From Streptomyces sp. NBC_00878 (lineage in GTDB: Bacteria; Actinomycetota; Actinomycetes; Streptomycetales; Streptomycetaceae): a stretch of 64,000 nucleotides of DNA. Each line of letters starts with the position of its first letter. The stretch's first letter is position 1. The stretch is taken from the NCBI RefSeq assembly GCF_026341515.1, contig NZ_JAPEOK010000001.1:7316001-7380000 (forward strand). Reading direction: 5' to 3'. The position numbers were made by a program, and so were the translations under genes. The notes beneath the pieces are model-generated. The model saw only the letters and a list, made by a program, of their open reading frames with translations. It searched no databases and was not told the DNA's origin. Positions 8,330-15,468 of the stretch are shown piece after piece.

Positions 8330-9355
8330 ATGACGTCGGCCAAGCCTGCCAAGCCCGTGAACTCCGCCAAGTCGGTGTCCCCCGTCAAGCGCGAGACCTC
8401 CGACAAGTCCGCGCCACCCGCATCCCGGCCGCCGCGCTCGCCGCGCTCCTCGCGCAGCAACCGCGACTGGCTGCACGGGCTGCTGATGTCCGCGCCCGCC
8501 CTCGCCGGACTCATCGCGTTCGTCGGCATCCCGTTCGGCTACGCGGTCGTCCTCTCCTTCTACAACGTGCGCCTCGGCTCCCCGCTGGAGCCCACCTTCT
8601 TCGGCCTGGAGCAGTACCGGCGCCTGTTCACCGACCCCGACCTGTCGGGCCCGTTCCTGCGGGCCCTGCTGAACAACCTGACCTTCGCAGTGGTCGTCGT
8701 ACCACTCCAGACGGGTCTGGCCCTCGCGCTGGCCATCCTGCTGAACCGCAAGCTCAAGGCGATCGGCCTGTTCCGGTCCTTCTTCTTCATGCCGGTCGTC
8801 TTCCCCATGGCGCTGGTCGCCGTGATCTGGCGGCTGATCCTGGCCCGCAGCGACCAGGGCATGCTCAACTCCGCGCTGGACGCGGTGAGTTTCGGCAACT
8901 GGGGCGCCTTCGACTGGCTCGGCGACGGCGCCACCGCGATGGCCTCGATCATCGTGCTGTCCGTGTGGCAGGGCGTCGGCTTTCAAATGGTCATCCTGCT
9001 CGCGGGCCTCCAGCAGATCCCGGGCGAGCTCTACGAGGCCGCCGAGCTCGACCGCGCGTCCCGCTGGCAGCAGTTCCGCCACGTCACGCTGCCGGGCATC
9101 CGCGGCACGCTCGTCTTCGTCGCGATGCTGACGTCCGTACTGTCCTTCCGGGTCTTCGACCAGGTGTACGTCCTCATCCGCGGCGGCGGCCTGGACGAGG
9201 ACGCGACCCGCACGGTGATGTACCAGGCCGTCACGACCGCCTTCGACCAGAACAACATCGGCCAGGCGTCCGCGATCACGGTCGTCTTCTTCCTGATCGT
9301 CGTGATCCTGACCCTCGTCCAGCGCCGAGTCGTACGCCCCGGAAACGAGGACTGA
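8330..9355 (+). CDS. Sugar ABC transporter permease (MalF-type)
   Basis: 341 residues, starting four bases after the binding-protein stop. A Lys/Ser/Pro-rich cytoplasmic N-terminus of about 45 residues precedes six predicted membrane segments. The EAA loop that contacts the ATPase reads ELYEAAELDRASRWQQFRHV, and the loop is followed by LPGIRGTLVF. Order and motifs match the MalF-type half of CUT1 importers. It pairs with the next gene. Confidence 0.92.
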   Translation: MTSAKPAKPVNSAKSVSPVKRETSDKSAPPASRPPRSPRSSRSNRDWLHGLLMSAPALAGLIAFVGIPFGYAVVLSFYNVRLGSPLEPTFFGLEQYRRLFTDPDLSGPFLRALLNNLTFAVVVVPLQTGLALALAILLNRKLKAIGLFRSFFFMPVVFPMALVAVIWRLILARSDQGMLNSALDAVSFGNWGAFDWLGDGATAMASIIVLSVWQGVGFQMVILLAGLQQIPGELYEAAELDRASRWQQFRHVTLPGIRGTLVFVAMLTSVLSFRVFDQVYVLIRGGGLDEDATRTVMYQAVTTAFDQNNIGQASAITVVFFLIVVILTLVQRRVVRPGNED

Positions 9356-9356
9356 C

Positions 9357-10259
9357 ATGAGTACGAGCATGAGTACGCGCGGGAGTTCGGGCGGGAGTTC
9401 GGGCGTGAGTACGAGGCCGGGCCCGGTCAGCAGGCCGTTGCGCCGCTTCATCGACTACGCCGTCCTGAGCGTGCTGGCGTTCGTCTTCGTACTCCCCGTC
9501 CTCTATCTCTTCCTCGGCAGCCTCAAGCCGTCCGACGACGTCCTGAACGGCCTGTCCGGCTTCCTCCCCACCAACCTCTCCTTCGACAACTACACCGCGG
9601 TCCTCGACAGCCTCAACTCCGACAGCACCGGCTACTTCTGGCGCTTCATGGGCGTCTCGCTGCTGTTGGCGTTCGTGGTCGTGACAGGCGGCCTGTTCGT
9701 CAACTCGATGGCGGCGTACGGACTTTCGCGGCTGAAGTGGCGAGGCAGGGAAGCGGTGTTCACGCTGGTCCTGCTGCTGATGCTGGTCCCGTTCGAGTCG
9801 GTCGCCGTCCCGCTCTTCTACATGTTCAACGACCAGCGGAACACCCTCTACATCCAGGCGCTCCCCTTCATCGCCAACGCCTTCTCCGTCTACCAGTTCC
9901 ACACGTTCTTCCGCTCGATCCCGCCGAGCATCGAGGAGGCGGCCAAACTGGACGGGGCGGGACCCTGGCGCACGTTCTTCGCGATCATTGTCCCGATGTC
10001 GAAACCGGCGTTCGCGTCGGTCGCGATCCTCACGTTCCTCACGCAGTGGGGCTCGTTCCTCTGGCCGGTCCTGATGGTCTCCGACCCGTCGGTCCGCCCG
10101 CTCCCCCTGGAGATCAGCGTCTTCCAGGGCCAACAGCCCCCCGACTGGGGCCAGATCCTCGCCTTCGGCGTGCTCCTGGTCCTGCCGGTCCTGGTGATCT
10201 TCGCCTTCTTCCAGCGCTGGTTCGTCCAGGGCGTGGCCAGCTCGGCCGTGAAGGGCTGA
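9357..10259 (+). CDS. Sugar ABC transporter permease (MalG-type)
   Basis: 300 residues; the ATG at 9357 follows the previous stop by one base. The first 20 residues are repetitive (MSTSMSTRGSSGGSSG, from 9-11-bp DNA repeats) and then the MalG-type membrane domain begins at LRRFIDYAVLSVLAF. The EAA motif is IEEAAKLDGAGPWRTFFAII followed by VPMSKPAF. With the preceding gene it forms the membrane channel of the importer. Last gene of the operon; it converges with the HxlR regulator. Confidence 0.92.
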   Translation: MSTSMSTRGSSGGSSGVSTRPGPVSRPLRRFIDYAVLSVLAFVFVLPVLYLFLGSLKPSDDVLNGLSGFLPTNLSFDNYTAVLDSLNSDSTGYFWRFMGVSLLLAFVVVTGGLFVNSMAAYGLSRLKWRGREAVFTLVLLLMLVPFESVAVPLFYMFNDQRNTLYIQALPFIANAFSVYQFHTFFRSIPPSIEEAAKLDGAGPWRTFFAIIVPMSKPAFASVAILTFLTQWGSFLWPVLMVSDPSVRPLPLEISVFQGQQPPDWGQILAFGVLLVLPVLVIFAFFQRWFVQGVASSAVKG

Positions 10260-10280
10260 GCGACGACCGGCTCGGCCGGG

Positions 10281-10661
10281 TCAGCCGCCGAAGCGGCTGC
10301 GGGAGCTCTCGATGTCGCCGAGGTACCGATGGGTCCAGTCGCACATGCTGTCGACCGTCGCCCGGAGCCCCTGACCCGGCTCGGTGAGGGTGTACTCGAC
10401 GCGCGGCGGCACGGTCGGGTGCACCTTCCGCTCGACCAGGCCGTTGCGCTCCAGCATGCGCAGGTTCTGGGTGAGCATCTTGTGGCTGACGCCCTCGACC
10501 TCGTTCCGCAGCTCGCTGAAACGAAGAGTGCGCTCACCGAGGGCCTCGATGATCAGAAACGCCCACTTGTTGGCGATGTCCGAGAAGATCTCCCGCGCCA
10601 GAGAGTCCGCGCGCCGCAGGTCCGCCTCGTCGGGCGAGCCGCTGAACTGCTTGGTCACCAT
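10281..10661 (-). CDS. HxlR-family winged-helix regulator
   Basis: 126 residues. The HxlR signature is clear: DIANKWAFLIIEALGERTLRF, then SELRNEVEGVSHKMLTQNLR, and LERNGLVERKVHPTVPPRVE for the wing with its charged tip. These small dimeric regulators lack a separate ligand domain and often respond to electrophiles or redox stress. The divergently transcribed RidA-family gene at 10916 is the natural candidate target; a 254-bp region separates the two starts. Confidence 0.92.
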   Translation of the reverse strand: MVTKQFSGSPDEADLRRADSLAREIFSDIANKWAFLIIEALGERTLRFSELRNEVEGVSHKMLTQNLRMLERNGLVERKVHPTVPPRVEYTLTEPGQGLRATVDSMCDWTHRYLGDIESSRSRFGG

Positions 10662-10915
10662 CAGGTTCCCCAGTCACCGAAAAGTGCGTTCTTCCATGTC
10701 AACGACCACTCTCCTACGGTTCCTGAGTAACCACAAGAGAGTACGAGTGGGGCTTCGAGGTTGTGCGGTGCCTCCCGCAGGGGGATTGGAAGGTTTGGGA
10801 CACGCGTGACCTCGGCGGGCCTGGGCGCGGGCGCGGGGAGCTGTCCCATTTCTTCCAATCACCAAATCCGGGAGACCCCGCTCAACCTCGAAGACCCGAC
10901 AAGGAGGCACAGAGC

Positions 10916-11323
10916 ATGGCCATCACCCTGGTAAACCCGAGCGGACTGCCGGAGATCCCGGTGTACAAGCATGTGGCGATCGCGACCGGCTCGAAGACGA
11001 TCTACGTCGCCGGGCAGGTCTCCTGGGACGCCGACGGGGTCACGATCGGCGAAGGCGACCTCGTCACTCAGGTCGAGACGTGCTACCTCAACGCCGGCAG
11101 GGCCCTGGCCGAGGTCGGCGCGTCCTTCGACGACGTGGTAAGGCTGACCGTCTACGCCGTCGACTGGACCGCGGACAAGATGCCCCTGTTCCTGGAGGGC
11201 CTCGCGCGGGCCTCCAAGAAGCTGGGGACCACCCCGATGGCACCGGGCACGCTGATCGGCGTGGCGACACTGGACATCCCCGACCACCTGGTCGAGGTCG
11301 AAGTCACCGCGGTCATCGACTGA
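10916..11323 (+). CDS. RidA/YjgF-family protein
   Basis: 135 residues from ATG 10916 with a strong AAGGAGG ribosome-binding site at about 10900. The fold segments are recognisable: IYVAGQVSWDADG, LVTQVETCYLNAGRALAEVG, and DHLVEVEVTAVID at the C-terminus. Canonical RidA proteins deaminate reactive 2-aminoacrylate and use a conserved Arg late in the chain; here the corresponding region reads LIGVATLDIPDHLVEVE without that Arg, so this is probably a RidA-like subgroup of another function. Divergent from the HxlR regulator. Confidence 0.88.
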   Translation: MAITLVNPSGLPEIPVYKHVAIATGSKTIYVAGQVSWDADGVTIGEGDLVTQVETCYLNAGRALAEVGASFDDVVRLTVYAVDWTADKMPLFLEGLARASKKLGTTPMAPGTLIGVATLDIPDHLVEVEVTAVID

Positions 11324-11585
11324 GCGGAATGAACGCGGCCCAGGCCGCGGCACCGATCAGGAGCACGGGCCCGTCCGGGACTTTACTGTCCCGGACGGGG
11401 ACGGTGCCGGGGACTCCGTCGGCTACCTCGACGCAGCTACCCCCGTTGCCGTCGCTGTAGGTGCTCTTGTGCCAGCGGGCGGCGCCGATGAAGTCGTAGG
11501 CGACCTCGACGCAGTCCTCCCCGCCGTCACCGCCGCTGTAGGTGCTCTTGCGCCAGCGGGCATTGGTCAGGTCGAACTCGTGCAT
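11313..11585 (-). CDS. DUF397 protein with a duplicated core motif
   Basis: 90 residues. DUF397 proteins are small actinobacterial partners of XRE regulators with a core like WRKSTYSGGDGGEDCVEVA. Here the core occurs twice: RWRKSTYS...DCVEVA and RWHKSTYSDGNGGSCVEVAD, then the usual VPVRDSKVPDGPVL tail. Its start overlaps the 3' end of the XRE gene by 19 bases, so the two are co-translated. Its 3' end overlaps the convergent RidA gene by 11 bases. Partners of this kind in Streptomyces modulate development or antibiotic regulators, but no specific role can be read here. Confidence 0.9.
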   Translation of the reverse strand: MHEFDLTNARWRKSTYSGGDGGEDCVEVAYDFIGAARWHKSTYSDGNGGSCVEVADGVPGTVPVRDSKVPDGPVLLIGAAAWAAFIPLSR

Positions 11586-12400
11586 CGTCTGTGGTCCTCC
11601 GCCGCCGACTCGATCAAGGCCAGGGACGCCTCGGGTGACAACGCGGCGGCCCTGATCAGATCGTAGGACGACTGGGTCCGTCTCACCACAGCCGGTTCGT
11701 CCAGCAGATTCCCTGAAAACACGCCTTCTGTATAGACGGTTGGTGGGGCGTCCTCGAACTCCATGAGCTTCATCATCTTGCCCATCGCAGGGTGTGCCCC
11801 CGTCGTGAACGGGAGCACCTGCAACAGAGCCTTGCGCTCCCGCACCAGCGCCGCGATGTGGTCCAGCTGTTGGGCCATGACGGCTGGACCGCCGACCTGG
11901 ACTCGCAGGACCGTCTCATGGAGGACCACCCAATACACGGGCCTTGTGGCGTCCTTGAGGAGTCGCGTGCGGTCCATGCGTCCCTTGAGCAGTTCCTCGA
12001 TGTACTCGTTGGTGGCGAGTGGGTTGCCCGCCAGGAAGACCGCCTGTGCGTACTCCCGCGTCTGAAGAAGCCCGGGTACCACCGTTGGCGCGTACTCGCA
12101 GATCTCTGTGGCCAGCCGCTCCAGCTCCACCACGTGTGCGAAGTACTCCGTATACGGCTGGTCCATGATGAGCTTTCGCCACAGCCGCTCGAAAAAACCA
12201 CCGGTTTGTAGGACCTCATCGATCCTCTTCGCCACATCCAACTGCGGCTTCCGAATGGCCTGTTCGAATTGCCCAATATAGCCGCCCGACACAAAAACGC
12301 GAGAACCCAACTCCGTCTGAGTTAACCCGGCCTCCTCCCTGCGTCTCTTCAGCTCCGTTCCGAAGAACTCCCAAGCAGCCTGTCGTGAACCGTTGGCCAT
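11567..12400 (-). CDS. XRE helix-turn-helix regulator with DUF5753 (Scr1-like) domain
   Basis: About 277 residues from the ATG at 12398-12400. The N-terminal XRE domain reads LKRRREEAGLTQTELGSRVF and SGGYIGQFEQAIRKP. The long C-terminal part is the DUF5753 effector-like domain (YAPTVVPGLLQTREYAQAVF, ERKALLQVLPFTTGAHPAM). It is followed in overlap by the DUF397 gene, the standard actinobacterial pair. An upstream in-frame extension exists only because the 10-bp repeats ahead of the ATG are open; those repeats are more likely a regulatory site. Confidence 0.93.
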   Translation of the reverse strand: MANGSRQAAWEFFGTELKRRREEAGLTQTELGSRVFVSGGYIGQFEQAIRKPQLDVAKRIDEVLQTGGFFERLWRKLIMDQPYTEYFAHVVELERLATEICEYAPTVVPGLLQTREYAQAVFLAGNPLATNEYIEELLKGRMDRTRLLKDATRPVYWVVLHETVLRVQVGGPAVMAQQLDHIAALVRERKALLQVLPFTTGAHPAMGKMMKLMEFEDAPPTVYTEGVFSGNLLDEPAVVRRTQSSYDLIRAAALSPEASLALIESAAEDHRRCTSST

Positions 12401-12410
12401 GGCCAAGCCC

Positions 12411-12450
12411 CCTTGTACGGCCTTGTGCGGCCTTGTAGTGCCTTGCACTG
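12411..12450 (-). repeat. Four 10-bp tandem repeats immediately upstream of the XRE start
   Basis: On the + strand the units are CCTTGTACGG, CCTTGTGCGG, CCTTGTAGTG and CCTTGCACTG, end to end. The exact 10-bp period, close to one DNA helical turn, puts each CCTTG(T/C) on the same face of the DNA, 10-50 bases before the XRE ATG. This fits an iterated binding site, perhaps for the XRE protein itself. Confidence 0.85.
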
Positions 12451-12547
12451 CACCACCGTTGCTGAGCGTAGAGGTCTTCCAAAGTCTAGGCGGCGCGCGT
12501 CACCGTAGAGACGAAAAGCGTGAAACCCAAAAGGAAAGGGGAACACC

Positions 12548-12775
12548 GTGAAGGCTGACGGGATCGACCACGGCGCACAGCACTCGGCGACGTGTGTCGA
12601 ACAAGCGGAGGAAACGGTGAAGGAATTGCGCGCTGCGCTGGCAACGGCAGGAATTACGTTGCCGTCACTCGGGATCGACCCGGCAAGTTTGGCGCGAGAG
12701 GTCCCTCGGCCGCTCGTGGAATTGGGCCGGTGTTCCGTCGAGACGGCGGCCCGGCTCGCGGCGGTGCTCGGATGA
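12548..12775 (+). CDS. Small hypothetical protein next to XRE/DUF397 pair
   Basis: 75 residues, ATG 12548 (GGAAAGGGG upstream). Acidic, largely helical, with EQAEETVKELRAALATAGI and VELGRCSVETAARLAAVLG. I do not recognise a family, but small proteins of this style are common beside XRE/DUF397 pairs in streptomycetes. Its stop overlaps the ATG of the following gene (ATGA), indicating a two-gene operon divergent from the XRE regulator. Confidence 0.7.
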   Translation: MKADGIDHGAQHSATCVEQAEETVKELRAALATAGITLPSLGIDPASLAREVPRPLVELGRCSVETAARLAAVLG

Positions 12776-12987
12776 AGCCGACGGTCGGGACGTACGTCGT
12801 CGACACGAGAACGGGAAGGGTGGGCGTGGTGATGGGACACGTGGGGCCGTACGTACAGCTCAGACCGTACGGCGGCGGCAAGGAGTGGGACTGCGCACCG
12901 GACTCCGTCCGGGGAGCCACGGCTGCGGAACGCCTCAGCGCGGCGACCGCGTACGCCAACGCACGCAGCCGGGGCGAGGTCCCTTGA
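12772..12987 (+). CDS. Small hypothetical beta-rich protein
   Basis: 71 residues from ATG 12772, translationally coupled to the preceding gene. The pattern VGTYVVDTRTGRVGVVMGHV...YVQLRPYGGGKEWDC suggests a small SH3-like beta barrel, as in other short streptomycete proteins that follow regulatory genes. Function unknown. The longer frame upstream of 12772 is a shadow of the previous gene. Confidence 0.7.
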   Translation: MKPTVGTYVVDTRTGRVGVVMGHVGPYVQLRPYGGGKEWDCAPDSVRGATAAERLSAATAYANARSRGEVP

Positions 12988-13054
12988 AGGGACCACGTGA
13001 CGGGGAGGGGCGCCCTGGATGGCCGAAGAGCGGCTTGACATAGGGTGCGGAGCC

Positions 13055-13711
13055 ATGGCTATGGCGATATGGAGACGTCGCAGGCAGAAGGCCGCGCGCA
13101 AGTACCCCGTGCCGCTCACCGCGCACCAGCTGTGGATGGTGTCGCTCAGCGCGCCGGTGAACCGTGACCGGGACGCCTCGCGGACGACCCTGTACCCGTT
13201 CACCCGCATCGACGACGACAAGGCCCGGCGCTGGCTGGCCGACCAGTGGGAGATCACCTCGCGTGACCAACTGGCCGGCCGGCTCGACGGCCTCGCACGT
13301 ACTGGTTACCGCGCCCGCGCCCGGCTACGGCTCGGCGTCGAACCCCTGGCGTGGGACGCCGCTCTGTACGTGGACATCTCCCGCAGGGGCTTCGCGTGCG
13401 GGATGCTCAGCGAGGCCGACGCGTGGACCGCGCTCAAGAACATCGTCCCGGCGGTGGTGCGTTCGTACACCTCCTGGAACGAGTACGCCGAGCACTACCT
13501 GCTCGGCAGGATGGTCTGGCGGGACAACCTCCAGGGCGCGCGGGACGGCGCCCGGAACGGCACCCGGGAGGGCGCCCGGGACGCTTCCTTCCCCGCCCCG
13601 CAGGCCGTCTCCGATGCCCACGTGAAGTCCCTCCTGGACCCCGCGAACCGGGCCAGCCCCTGGAACATGGCGCCCTGGGACGCGATCAGCCACCCCGACC
13701 ACACCCGCTGA
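13055..13711 (+). CDS. DUF1266-like protein
   Basis: About 218 residues from ATG 13055 (an in-frame ATG at 13019 would add 12). After a basic N-terminus the segment AHQLWMVSLSAPVN begins the domain; ARRWLADQWEITSRDQLAGR, WDAALYVDISRRGFACGML and SWNEYAEHYLLGRMVWRDN match the WD...R..Y..GYL and YLLGR pattern of DUF1266. A Gly/Arg-rich repetitive linker (GARDGARNGTREGARD) follows. Function unknown; DUF1266 proteins are sometimes found with toxin or YbeY-like systems, but nothing here points to one. It sits just upstream of recO. Confidence 0.68.
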   Translation: MAMAIWRRRRQKAARKYPVPLTAHQLWMVSLSAPVNRDRDASRTTLYPFTRIDDDKARRWLADQWEITSRDQLAGRLDGLARTGYRARARLRLGVEPLAWDAALYVDISRRGFACGMLSEADAWTALKNIVPAVVRSYTSWNEYAEHYLLGRMVWRDNLQGARDGARNGTREGARDASFPAPQAVSDAHVKSLLDPANRASPWNMAPWDAISHPDHTR

Positions 13712-13733
13712 CTCCGTACGCGAGAATGGGCCC

Positions 13734-14480
13734 ATGAGTCTGTTCCGCGACGACGGCATCGTGCTGCGCACCCAGAAGCTGGGTGAGGCGGACCGGATCA
13801 TTACCCTGCTCACTCGCGGTCACGGGCGCGTACGCGCTGTCGCCCGGGGTGTCCGGCGGACCAAGTCCAAGTTCGGGGCGCGGCTCGAACCCTTCTCCCA
13901 CGTCGACGTGCAGTTCTTCGCGCGGGGGAGCGAGCTGATCGGGCGCGGGCTGCCGCTCTGCACACAGAGCGAGACGATCGCTCCGTACGGTGGCGGGATC
14001 GTCGCCGACTACGCGCGGTACACCGCCGGGACGGCCATGCTGGAGACCGCCGAGCGGTTCACCGATCACGAGGGCGAGCCGGCCGTGCAGCAGTATCTGC
14101 TGCTGGTCGGCGGGCTGCGCACGCTCGCCCAGGGCGAGCACGAGCCGCATCTGATCCTCGACGCCTTTCTCCTACGCTCCCTCGCCGTGAACGGCTACGC
14201 GCCGAGCTTCGGCGACTGTGCGAAATGCGGCATGGCCGGACCGAATCGGTTCTTCTCGGTCGCCGCGGGGGGTTCGGTCTGCGTCGACTGCCGGGTGCCC
14301 GGCAGCGTCGTACCCTCGGCGGGGGCCCTCGAACTGCTCGGCGCGCTGCTGACGGGAGACTGGGCGACCGCGGACGCGTGCGAGCCGCGGTATGTCAGGG
14401 AGGGCAGCGGTCTGGTGTCGGCCTACCTGCACTGGCACCTGGAGCGCGGACTGCGCTCGCTGCGTTACGTAGAGAAGTGA
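13734..14480 (+). CDS. recO: DNA repair protein RecO
   Basis: 248 residues. The N-terminal OB fold reads LFRDDGIVLRTQKLGEADRI and VRAVARGVRRTKSKFGARLE; the C-terminal zinc site has the two cysteine pairs CAKCG and CVDC at about residues 162-183. RecO acts with RecF and RecR to load RecA on gapped DNA and anneals single strands. It is followed after 66 bases by uppS, the standard actinobacterial order. The last codons are part of a 10-bp repeat series in which the stop codon itself is repeated. Confidence 0.97.
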   Translation: MSLFRDDGIVLRTQKLGEADRIITLLTRGHGRVRAVARGVRRTKSKFGARLEPFSHVDVQFFARGSELIGRGLPLCTQSETIAPYGGGIVADYARYTAGTAMLETAERFTDHEGEPAVQQYLLLVGGLRTLAQGEHEPHLILDAFLLRSLAVNGYAPSFGDCAKCGMAGPNRFFSVAAGGSVCVDCRVPGSVVPSAGALELLGALLTGDWATADACEPRYVREGSGLVSAYLHWHLERGLRSLRYVEK

Positions 14481-14510
14481 CAAGAAGTAAGAAGAAGTAA
14501 GAAGAAGCAA
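14471..14510 (+). repeat. Four 10-bp repeats carrying the recO stop codon
   Basis: Consecutive decamers AGAGAAGTGA, CAAGAAGTAA, GAAGAAGTAA and GAAGAAGCAA. The first ends in the recO TGA stop (14478-14480), the second and third end in TAA, and the fourth in CAA. The array fills part of the recO-uppS gap. Confidence 0.9.
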
Positions 14511-14546
14511 GCGACCGGGCAGAGATCAGAGGGAGACGAGAAGCAG

Positions 14547-15395
14547 ATGGTGGTACGCGGGATTCTGGGGCGCCAGCGCCGCGAGTACAAGACGCCGGAG
14601 CCGCACCCGTCCGGCGCCCGCTCGCCCAAGCTCCCCGGCGAGCTGATCCCGAACCACGTGGCGTGCGTGATGGACGGGAACGGCCGCTGGGCCAAGGAGC
14701 GCGGTCTCCCGCGCACCGAGGGGCACCGGGTCGGCGAGGGCGTCGTCATGGACGTCCTCAAGGGCTGCCTGGAGCTGGGCGTCAAGAACCTCTCGCTGTA
14801 CGCCTTCTCGACGGAGAACTGGAAGCGGTCGCCCGAGGAGGTCCGCTTCCTGATGAACTTCAACAAGGACGTCATCCGGCGCCGCCGCGATGAGATGGAC
14901 GACCTCGGCATCCGGATCCGCTGGGTCGGCCGCATGCCCAAGCTGTGGAAGTCCGTCGTCCAGGAACTCCAGATCGCCCAGGAGCAGACACAGAAGAACG
15001 ACGCGCTGACCCTGTACTTCTGCGTCAACTACGGCGGTCGCGCCGAACTCGCCGACGCCGCGAAGGCGTTGGCCGCCGACGTCGCCGCCGGGAAGCTCGA
15101 CCCCGCCAGGGTCACCGAGAAGACCATCCAGAAGTACCTCTACTACCCGGACATGCCGGACGTGGACCTGTTCCTGCGCCCGAGCGGCGAGCAGCGCACG
15201 TCCAACTACCTGATCTGGCAGTCCAGTTACGCGGAGATGGTCTTCCAGGACGTCCTGTGGCCCGACTTCGACCGCCGTGACCTGTGGCGTGCGTGTGTCG
15301 AGTACGCCTCCCGCGACCGCCGCTTCGGCGGAGCGGTCCCGAACGAGCAACTGCTGGAGATGGAACGGGACATGAAGGGCAACACCGAGGTCTGA
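14547..15395 (+). CDS. uppS: Isoprenyl transferase (undecaprenyl diphosphate synthase type)
   Basis: 282 residues. The cis-prenyltransferase signature VMDGNGRWAKERG (catalytic Asp43, Arg47, Trp48), the FSTENWKRSPEEV motif and the C-terminal DLFLRPSGEQRTSNYLIWQS are all present. The enzyme condenses isopentenyl diphosphate units in the cis configuration to make the polyprenyl carrier lipid for cell wall synthesis. The first 30 residues (RRREYKTPEPHPSG) are an actinobacterial extension. A long hairpin follows the gene at 15418-15453. Confidence 0.97.
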   Translation: MVVRGILGRQRREYKTPEPHPSGARSPKLPGELIPNHVACVMDGNGRWAKERGLPRTEGHRVGEGVVMDVLKGCLELGVKNLSLYAFSTENWKRSPEEVRFLMNFNKDVIRRRRDEMDDLGIRIRWVGRMPKLWKSVVQELQIAQEQTQKNDALTLYFCVNYGGRAELADAAKALAADVAAGKLDPARVTEKTIQKYLYYPDMPDVDLFLRPSGEQRTSNYLIWQSSYAEMVFQDVLWPDFDRRDLWRACVEYASRDRRFGGAVPNEQLLEMERDMKGNTEV

Positions 15396-15417
15396 GGGCA
15401 GCCCGTCCGAGGCAGCA

Positions 15418-15453
15418 CAGCGGCACCCGGCGTTCCCACGCCGGGTGCCGCTG
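15418..15453. terminator. Bidirectional hairpin between uppS and the M4 protease
   Basis: CGGCACCCGGCGT / ACGCCGGGTGCCG pair perfectly around a TCCC loop, and three more outer pairs extend the stem to 16 bp. It lies between the two convergent genes, so it can end transcripts from both sides. Confidence 0.88.
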
Positions 15454-15468
15454 CAGTACCGGGAGGGA

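Noticed and set aside
12403..12448. Upstream start for the XRE gene (16 extra residues)
   Set aside because: The extension is translation of the 10-bp repeats, and the ATG at 12400 begins where family members normally start.
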